NCBI GenBank assembly: GCA_902785355.1
Contig: CACZYF010000006.1
Span: 1 to 53,444, forward strand
DNA: 53,444 bases
Direction of reading: 5' to 3'
Source of the DNA: an uncultured Ruminococcus sp.
Lineage (GTDB): Bacteria; Bacillota; Clostridia; Oscillospirales; Acutalibacteraceae
Under the pieces are notes generated by a model, which was not told where the DNA came from, searched no databases, and worked only from the letters and a program-made list of their open reading frames with translations. Made by a program: the position numbers and the translations under genes. Shown piece by piece: positions 28,661 through 37,566 of this stretch (its first letter is position 1; the number at the start of each line of letters is the position of its first letter).

Positions 28661-29629
28661 ATGCAGCAGGACTACACTTATGCTGTGGCGCGCATCCGCT
28701 TCCGTGAGACAAGGCTTCTGAATGACGGCGATCTTCTTTCGCTTCTTTCCGCGAAGGATACGCCGTCTGCGATCCGTTTGCTCCGCGATAAGGGCTGGGG
28801 CGATAATAACGACGTCAAGGATTCCGAAGCACTCCTTTCTCTCGAAGAGAAGAAGCTTTGGGATTTCATCGATGAAATTGTCACCGAGCAGAGAGTTTTT
28901 GATTTTCTGCGTGTTCCGAGTGATTTTCATAACCTTAAGGTCGCAATCAAGTGCGTGACCCGAAATGAAAAGCCCGACGGCATGCTTCTCTATAACGCGG
29001 TATGCGATCCGTTAGAGATATTCGACAGTATCAGCAAGCGTGAATATCAACATCTGCCTGAGTTTTTGCAGAACTGTGCCCGTGAAGCGATGACTGTGCT
29101 GCTCCAGACCTCCGACGGTCAGCTTTGTGATATGATCATCGACAAAGCGTGTATGGAGCATGTTGTCGCTCTCGGAAAGCAGAGCGATAATGAGATCATT
29201 CGTCTGTACTGCGAGCTGTTCGCGGCTTCGGGCGATATAAAGATCGCTGTACGCTCGGCGAAAACCAAGAAATCTCATGACTTTATCCTCAGAGCAATGG
29301 CGGAGTGCGACTCCCTTGATATTGAGAAGCTTTCCGCAGCCGCGGCGCTTGATTTTGACGCGATCATCTCGTATTTGAACTTGACCGATTATAAGGGCGC
29401 TGTCGAGGCGATACGCACCTCAATGTCCGCTTTTGAAAAGTGGTGTGACGATTATCTGACCGAGGTGATGCGTTCCCAGAAATGGGAGCCATTCGGAATC
29501 GGTCCTATCGTTGCCTATATTCTAGCGCGTGAAAATGAGATGAAGGCGGTGCGTTTGATCCTTTCGGCAAAGATTAACAACCTCTCTGAGGAAACCGTCA
29601 AAGAAAGACTGAGGAGCATGTATGTCTAA
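28661..29629 (+). CDS. ntpC: V-type ATPase subunit C (d-type)
   Basis: Subunit C (the d subunit) caps the proteolipid ring and links it to the central stalk. The 322-residue, mainly helical protein opens with YTYAVARIRFRETRLLND, as relatives do, and holds the repeated three-part pattern with FLRVPSDFHNLKVAIK and the GIGPIVAYILARENEMKAVR close. The ATG at 28661 is chosen because GGAGG lies six bases upstream, while an ATG two codons earlier directly abuts the ribosome site. It overlaps the next gene by eight bases. Confidence 0.92.
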   Translation: MQQDYTYAVARIRFRETRLLNDGDLLSLLSAKDTPSAIRLLRDKGWGDNNDVKDSEALLSLEEKKLWDFIDEIVTEQRVFDFLRVPSDFHNLKVAIKCVTRNEKPDGMLLYNAVCDPLEIFDSISKREYQHLPEFLQNCAREAMTVLLQTSDGQLCDMIIDKACMEHVVALGKQSDNEIIRLYCELFAASGDIKIAVRSAKTKKSHDFILRAMAECDSLDIEKLSAAAALDFDAIISYLNLTDYKGAVEAIRTSMSAFEKWCDDYLTEVMRSQKWEPFGIGPIVAYILARENEMKAVRLILSAKINNLSEETVKERLRSMYV

Positions 29630-29942
29630 CAGGATTGCCGTTGTCGGCGATAAAGAGAGCATCTACGGCTTTGCTGCCCTTGGACTCGACCCCTATGTCT
29701 ATGAAGAAGGGGAAGAGGGAACTTTGATGTTCAAGAAGCTCTGCCAGAACGAGAGCTACAGCATCATCTACGTGACCGAGGCAGCCGCCATGACCCTTGA
29801 TAAAGAAATAGAGAAGTACCGCAGCGCGCCTTCGCCCGCGATTATCCTGATACCCGGCGTGTCGGGTAACACCGGAGAAGGACTCAGCGCGGTTCGCCGT
29901 TCTGTCGAAAAGGCAGTCGGCAGTGATATATTTAACGATTAG
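29622..29942 (+). CDS. V-type ATPase subunit F
   Basis: A 106-residue Rossmann-like subunit of the central stalk, called subunit F, or NtpG in Enterococcus. The opening RIAVVGDKESIYGFAALGL and the IIYVTEAAA and ILIPG strands are typical. It overlaps ntpC by eight bases. The 97-base gap that follows, before ntpA, is unusually long for this operon and holds nested inverted repeats. Confidence 0.92.
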   Translation: MSNRIAVVGDKESIYGFAALGLDPYVYEEGEEGTLMFKKLCQNESYSIIYVTEAAAMTLDKEIEKYRSAPSPAIILIPGVSGNTGEGLSAVRRSVEKAVGSDIFND

Positions 29943-30019
29943 TCAGAAGTCGGTAATCAGAATTCAGCACGGAATGACGCTGCTTTGGATCAGATAGCGT
30001 CAGCTTTTCACTTCTGACT
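29941..30019 (+). repeat. Nested inverted repeats between subunits F and A
   Basis: The outer arms AGTCAGAAGT (29941-29950) and ACTTCTGACT (30010-30019) are perfect complements. Inside them the arms TGACGCT (29975-29981) and AGCGTCA (29996-30002) are also perfect. In the mRNA this would fold into a two-tier hairpin just before the ntpA ribosome site (AAAGGA). It has no T run. It may mark RNA processing or be a small inserted repeat. Confidence 0.7.
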
Positions 30020-30039
30020 TTAATAAAGGACTGATATTT

Positions 30040-31809
30040 ATGAGTACAGGTGTAATTAAGAAGGTAGCGGGTCCGTTGGTCATCGCCGACGGTATGCGCG
30101 ACTGTAATATGTTCGACGTTGTACATGTATCGAATATGAACCTCATCGGCGAGGTTATCGAGATGCACGGCGACCGCGCCTCTATCCAGGTTTATGAGGA
30201 GACTTCGGGTTTAGGTCCCGGAGAGCCCGTGGTGTCGACCGGCAACCAGCTCAGCGTTGAGCTCGGTCCCGGACTGATCGAAAGCATCTACGACGGTATC
30301 CAGCGCCCCTTGGACGATATCATGAAGGTCAGCGGCAACAACCTCAGCCGCGGCGTCTCTGTGCCTGCTCTGAAGCGGGACAGAGTATGGCAGTTCAAGG
30401 CTGAGAAGGCTGTCGGCGATAAGGTCGAGCCCGGCGACGTGATCGGTACCGTCCAGGAGACCGAGATCGTCCTACACAAGATCATGGTTCCCGTCGGAAT
30501 GGGCGGTGTGATTAAAGAGATCAAGAGCGGTGAGTATCATGTCACCGATACCGTAGCTATTACGGAGAATGAGAAGGGCGAGCGCTTTGAACTCACTCTC
30601 ATGCAGAAGTGGCCTGTCCGTATCGGCAGACCCTATAAGCAGAAGCTCTCGCCGGATATGCCCCTGATCACCGGTCAGCGCGTCATTGATACGCTGTTCC
30701 CGATTGCTAAGGGCGGCGTCGCTGCCGTACCCGGTCCATTCGGTTCGGGTAAGACCGTCGTACAGCATCAGCTCGCGAAATGGGCTGAGGCTGATATCGT
30801 CGTCTACATCGGCTGCGGCGAGCGCGGCAACGAAATGACAGACGTTCTGAACGAATTTCCCGAGCTGCTTGATCCTAAGACCGGTCACAGCCTGATGGAG
30901 CGTACCGTACTGATCGCCAACACCTCCGATATGCCCGTTGCGGCACGTGAGGCTTCGATCTACACCGGTATCACCATAGCCGAGTACTTCCGCGATATGG
31001 GCTATTCCGTCGCATTGATGGCGGATTCCACCTCCCGCTGGGCTGAGGCGCTGCGTGAGATGTCCGGTCGACTGGAAGAAATGCCCGGTGAAGAGGGCTA
31101 TCCCGCTTATCTGGGTTCCCGCCTTGCTCAGTTCTACGAGCGTGCCGGTCGCGTTATCACACTCGGCTCTGACGAAGAGGAAGGTTCCCTGTCCGTTATT
31201 GGTGCGGTATCGCCTCCCGGCGGTGATATCTCCGAGCCGGTATCTCAGGCGACCCTGCGTATCGTCAAGGTGTTCTGGGGTCTCGACGCGGGACTGGCGT
31301 ATAAGCGCCATTTCCCGGCAGTCAACTGGCTGACCTCCTACTCGCTGTATGTCGATACGATGGCGAAGTGGTATCAGGAGAACGTCGCGTCTGACTGGAT
31401 GGATCTGCGTGCGCGCATCATGCATCTGCTGCAGGAGGAGAGTGAGCTTGAAGAGATCGTTAAGCTCGTCGGTATGGATGCTCTGTCAGATACCGATCGT
31501 ATCAAGCTCGAGGCGGCTCGTTCTATCCGCGAGGACTTCCTCCACCAGAACGCTTTCCATGAGACCGATACCTATTCCACGCTCAAGAAGCAGTATCATA
31601 TGATGCAGCTGGTCATGGCGTTCTACGATAAGAGCACTGCCGCTTTGTCAAAGGGTGCTCAGCTCGATCTGCTGATTAACATGCCGATCCGTGAGCGCAT
31701 CGGTCGTTTCAAATATGTAAAGGAAGACGAGATCGAGACTGTCTATGATGACATTCTCCACAATCTCGATATCGATATCGATCAGATCATCAAGAAGGGG
31801 GATGAGTGA
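30040..31809 (+). CDS. ntpA: V-type ATPase catalytic subunit A
   Basis: The catalytic subunit of the V1 head, 589 residues. The P-loop GPFGSGKT is at 232-239, the position known from Enterococcus NtpA. The non-homologous insertion of A subunits lies at about 120-190. [29 protein letters not shown] (quoted in part: [18 protein letters not shown]) and the [11 protein letters not shown] stretch are A-subunit signatures. It is followed by subunit B after one base. AAAGGA precedes the ATG. Confidence 0.97.
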   Translation: MSTGVIKKVAGPLVIADGMRDCNMFDVVHVSNMNLIGEVIEMHGDRASIQVYEETSGLGPGEPVVSTGNQLSVELGPGLIESIYDGIQRPLDDIMKVSGNNLSRGVSVPALKRDRVWQFKAEKAVGDKVEPGDVIGTVQETEIVLHKIMVPVGMGGVIKEIKSGEYHVTDTVAITENEKGERFELTLMQKWPVRIGRPYKQKLSPDMPLITGQRVIDTLFPIAKGGVAAVPGPFGSGKTVVQHQLAKWAEADIVVYIGCGERGNEMTDVLNEFPELLDPKTGHSLMERTVLIANTSDMPVAAREASIYTGITIAEYFRDMGYSVALMADSTSRWAEALREMSGRLEEMPGEEGYPAYLGSRLAQFYERAGRVITLGSDEEEGSLSVIGAVSPPGGDISEPVSQATLRIVKVFWGLDAGLAYKRHFPAVNWLTSYSLYVDTMAKWYQENVASDWMDLRARIMHLLQEESELEEIVKLVGMDALSDTDRIKLEAARSIREDFLHQNAFHETDTYSTLKKQYHMMQLVMAFYDKSTAALSKGAQLDLLINMPIRERIGRFKYVKEDEIETVYDDILHNLDIDIDQIIKKGDE

Positions 31810-31810
31810 T

Positions 31811-33181
31811 ATGCCGAAGGAGTACAGAACTATCGAAGAGGTAGCGGGTCCTCTGATGCTTGTCAAGGGCGTCAGTGACGTCAGCTATAACGACCTCGGT
31901 GAGATCGAACTCGCCTCCGGAGAAGTTCGCCGCTGTAAGGTGCTTGAGATCAACGGCGAGGAAGCTTTGGTCCAGCTGTTCGACTCCGCCGCCGGTATCA
32001 ACCTCTCCAATTCTAAAGTCCGTTTCTTAGGCAAGTCGATGGAGCTCGGTGTTTCCACCGATATGCTTTCTCGTGTATTCGACGGTATGGGTAAGCCGAT
32101 CGACGGCGGTCCCGATATCCTGCCTGTCAAACGCATGGATATCAACGGTCTGCCGATGAATCCCTATGCCCGTAATTATCCTCAGGAGTTCATCCAGACG
32201 GGTGTTTCCGCGATCGACGGACTGAATACGCTCGTCAGAGGCCAGAAGCTTCCGATTTTCTCCGCATCCGGTCTGCCGCATGCTCAGTTGGCGGCTCAGA
32301 TTGCCCGTCAGGCGCGTGTTCGCGGTACCGATGAGCAGTTCGCTGTTGTTTTTGCCGCGATGGGTATCACCTTTGAAGAGAGTAACTACTTTATCGAAAG
32401 CTTTAAGGAGACCGGCGCGATCGACCGTACCGTCATGTTCGTGAACCTTGCGAACGACCCTGCGATCGAGCGTATCTCTACGCCCCGTATGGCGCTGACC
32501 GCCGCTGAATATCTCGCTTTTGAAGCCGATATGCACGTTCTCGTCATCATGACGGATATCACAAACTACGCCGACGCTTTGCGTGAGGTTTCCGCCGCGC
32601 GTAAGGAAGTCCCCGGTCGTCGCGGTTATCCCGGCTACATGTACACCGACCTTGCAACGCTTTATGAGAGGGCCGGACGACAGAAGGGTAAGAAGGGCTC
32701 AATCACCCTGATCCCGATTTTGACCATGCCCGAGGATGACAAGACCCATCCCATCCCTGATCTGACCGGTTACATCACCGAGGGTCAGATCATCCTCTCC
32801 CGTGAGCTGTACCGCAAGAATATCGCGCCGCCCATCGACGTTCTGCCGTCCCTGTCCCGACTTAAGGATAAGGGTATCGGCGAGGGAAAGACCCGTGCCG
32901 ATCACGCGAACACGATGAATCAGCTGTTCTCCGCGTATGCCCGCGGTAAAGACGCTAAGGAACTGATGGTCATTCTGGGTGAGTCCGCTCTGACGGATAT
33001 CGACAAGCTGTACGCACAGTTTGCCGATCGCTTCGAGAAAGAATATGTCTCTCAGGGCTATGAGACAAATCGCTCGATCGAAGAGACCCTCGATCTCGGC
33101 TGGGAGCTCTTACGCATCCTCCCGAGATCCGAACTCAAGCGTATCGATGATAAGTACCTCGATATTTATTACGAGAAGTGA
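31811..33181 (+). CDS. ntpB: V-type ATPase regulatory subunit B
   Basis: Non-catalytic nucleotide-site subunit of the V1 head, 456 residues. It has the B-subunit stretch [19 protein letters not shown] where catalytic subunits have a P-loop, and [19 protein letters not shown] and the [13 protein letters not shown] block. The ATG at 31811 follows AAGGGG by nine bases and lies one base after the ntpA stop, so translation is probably coupled. Earlier in-frame starts lie inside ntpA. Confidence 0.96.
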   Translation: MPKEYRTIEEVAGPLMLVKGVSDVSYNDLGEIELASGEVRRCKVLEINGEEALVQLFDSAAGINLSNSKVRFLGKSMELGVSTDMLSRVFDGMGKPIDGGPDILPVKRMDINGLPMNPYARNYPQEFIQTGVSAIDGLNTLVRGQKLPIFSASGLPHAQLAAQIARQARVRGTDEQFAVVFAAMGITFEESNYFIESFKETGAIDRTVMFVNLANDPAIERISTPRMALTAAEYLAFEADMHVLVIMTDITNYADALREVSAARKEVPGRRGYPGYMYTDLATLYERAGRQKGKKGSITLIPILTMPEDDKTHPIPDLTGYITEGQIILSRELYRKNIAPPIDVLPSLSRLKDKGIGEGKTRADHANTMNQLFSAYARGKDAKELMVILGESALTDIDKLYAQFADRFEKEYVSQGYETNRSIEETLDLGWELLRILPRSELKRIDDKYLDIYYEK

Positions 33182-33245
33182 CGAGCGGACTTTATCCGCA
33201 CCCGATTTCTCTATTTTCCATTTTCCGAATTTCAGGTGATAATAT

Positions 33246-33893
33246 ATGGCTGTCAAGCAGGTCAATCCGACCCGTATGGAGCTCACGAGGCTCAAGAAAA
33301 AACTGAATACGGCCACCAGAGGACACAAGCTCCTCAAGGATAAGCGCGACGAGCTGATGCGCCGCTTTCTGGAGATGGTGCGCGAGAACCGTGCTCTCAG
33401 AGTTAAGGTCGAGCAGGCTCTCGCTAAGGCGAACGGCAACTTTGTTCTCGCGAAAGCCGCCATGAGCGATGAAACGCTGAAGGCTGCGCTGCTTGCGCCG
33501 AAGCAGGAGGTCTATGTCAGCACCTCCTACCGCAACGTTATGAGCGTGGATATTCCCGTCTTTGATACCGAGACGCGAACGCCCGACCCCAACGATATCT
33601 ATTCCTACGGATTCGCGTTCACCTCTGCGGATCTTGACGACGCGGTGCTGTCGCTCTCCGAAATCCTGCCCGACCTGATCAAACTCGCCGAGATCGAGAA
33701 GAGCTGTCAGCTGATGGCGGATGAGATCGAGAAGACCCGCCGCCGCGTCAACGCTCTCGAGCACGTCATGATCCCCGAGACCAGAGAGCAGATCCGTTAT
33801 ATCACCCGTAAGCTGGATGAAAACGAGCGCTCGACCCAGACCCGACTGATGAAGGTCAAGGATATGATGCTGCAGCAGGCTCACGGATATTAA
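33246..33893 (+). CDS. ntpD: V-type ATPase subunit D
   Basis: Central stalk rotor subunit of 215 residues, mostly two long helices. The N-terminal helix begins NPTRMELTRLKKKLNTATRG and the C-terminal one ends RRVNALEHVMIPETREQIRY, both standard for the family. It closes the operon; the terminator follows 27 bases later. The 64-base gap before it contains a short GCGGA/TCCGC hairpin. AGGTGAT lies before the ATG. Confidence 0.93.
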   Translation: MAVKQVNPTRMELTRLKKKLNTATRGHKLLKDKRDELMRRFLEMVRENRALRVKVEQALAKANGNFVLAKAAMSDETLKAALLAPKQEVYVSTSYRNVMSVDIPVFDTETRTPDPNDIYSYGFAFTSADLDDAVLSLSEILPDLIKLAEIEKSCQLMADEIEKTRRRVNALEHVMIPETREQIRYITRKLDENERSTQTRLMKVKDMMLQQAHGY

Positions 33894-33919
33894 TCGGTCG
33901 TAAAATTCATAATTTGTTC

Positions 33920-33950
33920 ACACCCTCTTCATGAGGGTGTATTTTTTTAT
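33920..33950 (+). terminator. Terminator of the V-type ATPase operon
   Basis: ACACCCTC (33920-33927) and GAGGGTGT (33933-33940) form an 8-bp stem with a 5-base loop, followed by ATTTTTTTATT. Confidence 0.92.
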
Positions 33951-33988
33951 TATATAATGAATATCATAATGCAGGGAGGTGATGATTC

Positions 33989-34294
33989 TTGCCCTGCAGA
34001 TTGCAAGAGTTGAGAAAAAAGGAAGTCATCAACGCAAAAAGCGGGTGCCGTATAGGCTTTGTGGACGATTTGGAGGTCGATACGACCTGTGCAAAAGTCG
34101 TAGCGTTGATCGTTTACGGCAGACCGAAGTTTTTCGGGCTTTTCGGTAGGTCTGACGACTGCCTGATCAAGTGGGAGAATATCCGCCTGATAGGGGAGGA
34201 CGCGATCCTTGTCGAAAATTGTGTGCAAAAAAAGGTAAATAAAGCAAAAAACCGTCATACTTTTGTAACGTTTTGTCACCAAATATTTTTGTGA
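33989..34294 (+). CDS. YlmC/YmxH family sporulation protein (PRC-barrel)
   Basis: A 101-residue PRC-barrel protein. The family core reads LRKKEVINAKSGCRIGFVDDLEVD near the start (quoted here only as ELRKKEVI and GFVDDLEVD), then ALIVYG and FFGLFG, and IKWENIRLIGEDAILVE. Relatives YlmC/YmxH are conserved in spore formers but have no proven activity. The start is TTG at 33989: GGAGGTGAT, a full match to the anti-Shine-Dalgarno, ends five bases before it, and the nearby ATG at 33982 is out of frame. The basic, aromatic C-terminal tail (about 83-101) is longer than usual. Confidence 0.83.
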   Translation: MPCRLQELRKKEVINAKSGCRIGFVDDLEVDTTCAKVVALIVYGRPKFFGLFGRSDDCLIKWENIRLIGEDAILVENCVQKKVNKAKNRHTFVTFCHQIFL

Positions 34295-34319
34295 ACCTTA
34301 GCAAATTGCACTATATAAT
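34289..34319 (+). promoter_or_regulatory. Possible promoter of the SleB-type hydrolase gene
   Basis: A consensus TATAAT (34314-34319) is present. The best -35 is TTGTGA (34289-34294), with a spacer of 19 bases, so the call is weak. It would give a leader of about 210 bases. Confidence 0.35.
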
Positions 34320-34520
34320 ATTGTTGATTATGTACAGTTTTTCTAAAATAATCTTCGAAAATCGAAATAAAAGCGTTTTATAGTGCTTTAAAAGAACTAA
34401 AACGCAAAAGTAACAAACTTGCAATTCTTGTTATTTTGTGGTTAAATAAGACTCGAAATGAAGCGACAACTTAGGATTTACGCGACATTTTACTTATCGG
34501 ATCACCGATAACTCTATGAA
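34320..34520 (+). promoter_or_regulatory. Leader with three inverted repeats before the SleB-type gene
   Basis: This gene-free stretch holds GCGTTTTA (34373-34380)/TAAAACGC (34398-34405), a TAACAA/TTGTTA pair around 34412-34435, and the perfect TTATCGG (34494-34500)/CCGATAA (34505-34511) with loop ATCA, ten bases before the AGGAGG. None carries a T run. I compared it with the c-di-AMP riboswitch often found before wall hydrolase genes and did not find its conserved blocks. Confidence 0.4.
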
Positions 34521-34534
34521 AGGAGGAGATTCAA

Positions 34535-35395
34535 ATGAGTACAGAAACGATTCGATTATTCCGTCGGATAGCTTCCGTAGGTATGTGTGCAGCAATGCTC
34601 ATGTCATACTCTCTGATTCTCGCGCCGGGTGTAGGAGCAGCAAGTGATACCAATAAAACAGAAACCGCTACGAAAGACAGTGCAAATATAATGTCGGCTG
34701 AGGATGCGCTCCTGATGAAGCGAGCCATCACCATCGACGAGGCAAAGAAAGAGGCTCAGGAGGTCGTCACCGAACAGTTGGCGATCCAGAAGGCCGCCGA
34801 GGAGGCTGCTACAGAAGCCGCTTCCAAGGAGACCGCGAAGAAGAGCAGCAAGGCGTCTAAGCCTGCCGCAGATTCTTCCTCTGAGTCCTATTCCTCCGAT
34901 GATGAATACGCCGACTACAGCTCGACATCCGATGACGAGGATTATGAGTCCTATGAGAGCTCATATCCGGCGGCATCAAGTTCATCACAATTTCTGATGG
35001 ACATCGACAACCCCGACCCGTATTACACGGGTTGCACGGTATATCTCAACGACGCTGACCGAGATATCACCGAGCGTATCCTGATGGGTGAGGCAGGCAG
35101 CCAGGGCTTTGACGGCATGGCGCTGGTCGCACAGTGTATCAGAGATACTTACGTCAACGGCAGCTACAGCAGCATGAAGCAGCTCCTGGTTCAGAACGGT
35201 TACTACGGTTCTACCTCGATCACCCCTTCTCAGACTGCTAAGGAAGTTGTCAACTACATCTTCGATCAGGGCGGTTCTGCCGTACAGCACAGCATCCGCG
35301 TGTTCTACGCGAGCAACCTTTGCTCCAGCCCCTGGCATGAGTCTCAGCAGTATGTCTGCTCTTACGGCTACGTCAGATACTTCGATATGTGGTAA
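34535..35395 (+). CDS. Secreted SleB-type cell wall hydrolase
   Basis: A 286-residue exported protein. Residues 1-36 are a signal peptide (basic start, hydrophobic core about 14-33, GVGAAS cleavage region). Residues about 55-100 are Ala/Glu-rich helix, and 100-150 a Ser/Asp/Glu/Tyr-rich flexible linker. Residues about 170-286 form a Hydrolase_2 (SleB) domain with the candidate catalytic Glu at about 186 in ERILMGEAGSQGFDGM. SleB enzymes are lytic transglycosylases of spore cortex or cell wall. With a secretory signal and a linker, a vegetative wall role is as likely as germination. AGGAGG lies eight bases before the ATG. Confidence 0.85.
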   Translation: MSTETIRLFRRIASVGMCAAMLMSYSLILAPGVGAASDTNKTETATKDSANIMSAEDALLMKRAITIDEAKKEAQEVVTEQLAIQKAAEEAATEAASKETAKKSSKASKPAADSSSESYSSDDEYADYSSTSDDEDYESYESSYPAASSSSQFLMDIDNPDPYYTGCTVYLNDADRDITERILMGEAGSQGFDGMALVAQCIRDTYVNGSYSSMKQLLVQNGYYGSTSITPSQTAKEVVNYIFDQGGSAVQHSIRVFYASNLCSSPWHESQQYVCSYGYVRYFDMW

Positions 35396-35415
35396 TTGTT
35401 GAATAAAAACTTTGA

Positions 35416-35459
35416 GAAATCAAGCTTTTTCCTCTGAAAATGCTTGATTTCTTTTTTTA
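35416..35459 (+). terminator. Terminator of the SleB-type gene
   Basis: GAAATCAAGC (35416-35425) and GCTTGATTTC (35442-35451) form a perfect 10-bp stem with a 16-base loop, followed by TTTTTTTAT. Confidence 0.9.
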
Positions 35460-35472
35460 TTTGTGGTAAAAT
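35444..35472 (+). promoter_or_regulatory. Promoter of the rpsB-tsf operon
   Basis: TTGATT (35444-35449) and TAAAAT (35467-35472) are 17 bases apart. The -35 lies inside the 3' arm of the preceding terminator. Transcription would start near 35479, just before the structured leader. Confidence 0.62.
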
Positions 35473-35488
35473 ATTCAGGCATTACGCA

Positions 35489-35561
35489 CGTTGACGGCTT
35501 GACAGTCGGGTGTCGCAGCGGATTTTCCTGCGATTTTCCTGTCAAAATACCCGCCGCAACG
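35489..35561 (+). promoter_or_regulatory. Structured 5' leader of rpsB (candidate S2 autoregulatory RNA)
   Basis: Paired arms: CGTTG (35489-35493)/CAACG (35557-35561), GGC (35496-35498)/GCC (35553-35555), TTGACAG (35499-35505)/CTGTCAA (35539-35545), and TCGCAG (35513-35518)/CTGCGA (35528-35533). In addition CGGGT (35507-35511), inside the third stem, is complementary to ACCCG (35549-35553) outside it, which would make a pseudoknot or a switch competing with GGC/GCC. Ribosomal protein leaders often bind the encoded protein; binding of S2 is inference. Confidence 0.6.
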
Positions 35562-35590
35562 GAGGTTTATAACCTAAGGAGGAAAACAAA

Positions 35591-36325
35591 ATGGCAGTAG
35601 TTTCTATGAAACAGCTTCTGGAGGCAGGCGTACACTTCGGCCACCAGACTAGAAGATGGAACCCTAAGATGGCTCCCTACATCTTCACTGAGCGTAACGG
35701 TATCTACATCATCGACCTGCAGAAGACCGTTGTTAAGCTCGAGGAAGCGTACAACTTTGTTCGTGAGATCTCTATGGAGGGTAAGAACGTTCTCTTCGTC
35801 GGTACCAAGAAGCAGGCGATGGAGTCTGTTAAGGATGAGGCTACCCGTGCAGGCGCTTACTATGTAAACGCAAGATGGCTGGGCGGCATGCTCACTAACT
35901 TCACCACCATTCGTCGCAGAATCGCTCGCTTAAAGCAGCTGCGCACCATGGAGACCGACGGTACCTTTGATCTTCTGCCCAAGAAGGAAGTCATCAAGCT
36001 CAACCTCGAGATCGAGAAGCTTGAGAAGTTCCTCGGCGGTATCAAGGATATGACCGAGATGCCCGGTGCTCTGTTCATCGTTGACCCGAGAAAAGAGAAG
36101 ATCGCCGTAGCTGAGGCGAAGAAGCTCGGTATTCCGATCGTTGCGATCGTTGATACCAACTGCGATCCCGATGATGTCGACTACATCATCCCCGGTAACG
36201 ACGACGCGATCCGTGCCGTTAAGCTGATCTCCGGTGCGATGGCTAACGCGATCATCGAGGGTAAAGAAGGCCAGATGGGCGCTGCCGCTGCTGAGCCCGA
36301 GGCTGAGGAGATCGTAGAAGAGTAA
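35591..36325 (+). CDS. rpsB: 30S ribosomal protein S2
   Basis: S2 of 244 residues. The opening [21 protein letters not shown] and the GRxxGGMLTNF-like [17 protein letters not shown] and the [19 protein letters not shown] stretches (each quoted in part) are diagnostic. The C-terminal tail is acidic and Ala-rich. AAGGAGG lies just upstream of the ATG. It is first in the conserved rpsB-tsf-pyrH-frr block and is preceded by its own promoter and a folded leader. Confidence 0.97.
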   Translation: MAVVSMKQLLEAGVHFGHQTRRWNPKMAPYIFTERNGIYIIDLQKTVVKLEEAYNFVREISMEGKNVLFVGTKKQAMESVKDEATRAGAYYVNARWLGGMLTNFTTIRRRIARLKQLRTMETDGTFDLLPKKEVIKLNLEIEKLEKFLGGIKDMTEMPGALFIVDPRKEKIAVAEAKKLGIPIVAIVDTNCDPDDVDYIIPGNDDAIRAVKLISGAMANAIIEGKEGQMGAAAAEPEAEEIVEE

Positions 36326-36330
36326 TTTTT

Positions 36331-36369
36331 GATTGTTATCGCAAAGGACAAAGGTTCCCTGTAACAATC
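36331..36369 (+). promoter_or_regulatory. Hairpin between rpsB and tsf
   Basis: GATTGTTA (36331-36338) is a perfect complement of TAACAATC (36362-36369), with a 23-base loop. No T run follows. It could tune tsf expression relative to rpsB, as intercistronic hairpins do elsewhere. Confidence 0.4.
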
Positions 36370-36406
36370 TTAACCTTATAGTATAATAACGAAAGGAATG
36401 GTATAT

Positions 36407-37330
36407 ATGGCATTTACAGCTCAGGATGTAAAGGCGCTTCGCGAGAAGACCGGCTGCGGTATGATGGACTGCAAGAAGGCTCTGACCGAGGCTAACGGCG
36501 ATATGGACACCGCTATTGACGTATTAAGAAAGCAGGGTCTGGCTAAGCAGGCTAAGAAGGCTGACCGCATCGCGGCAGAGGGTATCGCTCTGGCGATCAC
36601 CAACGAGACCAATACCAAGGGCGTTGTCATCGAGGTCAACGCTGAGACCGACTTCGTAGCTAAGAACGCTGATTTCCAGGCTTTTGTAAACACCTGTGCT
36701 CAGACCGTAATGGCAGAGAACCCGGCTGACGTCGAGGCTCTCCTCGCTACTAAGGCTGTCGGTTCCGAGATGACCGTTGCCGAGCTCCTGCAGGAGAAGG
36801 TTCTCACCATCGGTGAGAACATCCAGATCCGCCGTTTCGAGCTGGTTGACGGCGCTTGCGTTGCTTACGTTCACGCGGGCGGCAAGATCGGCGTTATCGT
36901 TAACTTCGATACCGATATCGACGCTGCAAGCCCCGAGTTCGTTGCCTACGGTAAGGATATCGCGATGCAGATCGCTGCACTGAATACTCCTTATCTGAAC
37001 GAGGCGGAGGTTCCCGCTGAGGTCATCGAGCATGAGAAGAGCATCATGGTCGAGCAGATGAAGAACGATCCCAAGATGGCTAACAAGCCCCAGCAGGTTC
37101 TGGAGAAGATCGTTTCCGGTAAGCTCGGTAAGTACTACAAGGAGAACTGCCTGGTCGATCAGGAGTTCGTCAAGGACAACACCCTGACCGTCGGCAAGTA
37201 CACCGACGCTACCGCCAAGAAGCTCGGCGGCTCCATCGCTATCAAGAAGTTCATCCGCTTTGAGAAGGGCGAGGGCATCGAGAAGCGTCAGGACGACTTC
37301 GCTGCAGAAGTTGCCAGCATGGTAAAATAA
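36407..37330 (+). CDS. tsf: Elongation factor Ts
   Basis: EF-Ts exchanges GDP for GTP on EF-Tu. The 307-residue protein opens with FTAQDVKALREKTGCGMMDCKKAL (quoted in part: REKTGCGMMDCKKAL), the universal N-terminal module. EVNAETDFVAKN is the EF-Tu-contacting core motif, and the dimerisation region follows. The ATG at 36407 is chosen because AAAGGA lies nine bases upstream; the ATG nine bases earlier directly abuts that site. It ends the rpsB operon at a strong terminator. Confidence 0.97.
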   Translation: MAFTAQDVKALREKTGCGMMDCKKALTEANGDMDTAIDVLRKQGLAKQAKKADRIAAEGIALAITNETNTKGVVIEVNAETDFVAKNADFQAFVNTCAQTVMAENPADVEALLATKAVGSEMTVAELLQEKVLTIGENIQIRRFELVDGACVAYVHAGGKIGVIVNFDTDIDAASPEFVAYGKDIAMQIAALNTPYLNEAEVPAEVIEHEKSIMVEQMKNDPKMANKPQQVLEKIVSGKLGKYYKENCLVDQEFVKDNTLTVGKYTDATAKKLGGSIAIKKFIRFEKGEGIEKRQDDFAAEVASMVK

Positions 37331-37346
37331 TTCAACATCCATTAAG

Positions 37347-37377
37347 CGGGAGCAGGCAACTGCTCCCGTTTTTTCTT
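37347..37377 (+). terminator. Terminator of rpsB-tsf
   Basis: CGGGAGCAG (37347-37355) and CTGCTCCCG (37360-37368) form a 9-bp stem with the loop GCAA, followed by TTTTTTCTTT. Confidence 0.94.
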
Positions 37378-37566
37378 TATAAGAAATTGCCCGTATCACA
37401 TATGGAAAAGTTATTTTGCCGCTCTTTTGCGGCTAAGCAACAAAAATGAATGGAATTTAGCACGACTGAAAACTGTTCATAACCTGTTAAAATCTTTTGT
37501 GTATTATCATAGAATTTAAGGATGAATATTTGTTGCTTTATCCGAACAAGATTTGTGCAGATTGAC
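37378..37566. other. Gene-free spacer before pyrH
   Basis: No coding sequence was recognised. The spacer holds a small GCCGC/GCGGC hairpin (about 37418-37433) and a long-range inverted repeat, AGCAACAAA (37436-37444)/TTTGTTGCT (37529-37537). It is rich in A and T. It may be part of a regulatory region for pyrH, but nothing specific is identified. Confidence 0.35.

Noticed and set aside
29941-30019. Transcription terminator inside the V-ATPase operon
   Set aside because: The inverted repeats have no T run, and the essential subunits A, B and D follow without another convincing promoter.
34320-34520. c-di-AMP (ydaO-type) riboswitch before the SleB-type gene
   Set aside because: The context would fit, but the conserved sequence blocks of that riboswitch are not visible.
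36331-36369. Intrinsic terminator between rpsB and tsf
   Set aside because: The loop is long (23 bases) and no T run follows; the genes are co-transcribed in most bacteria.
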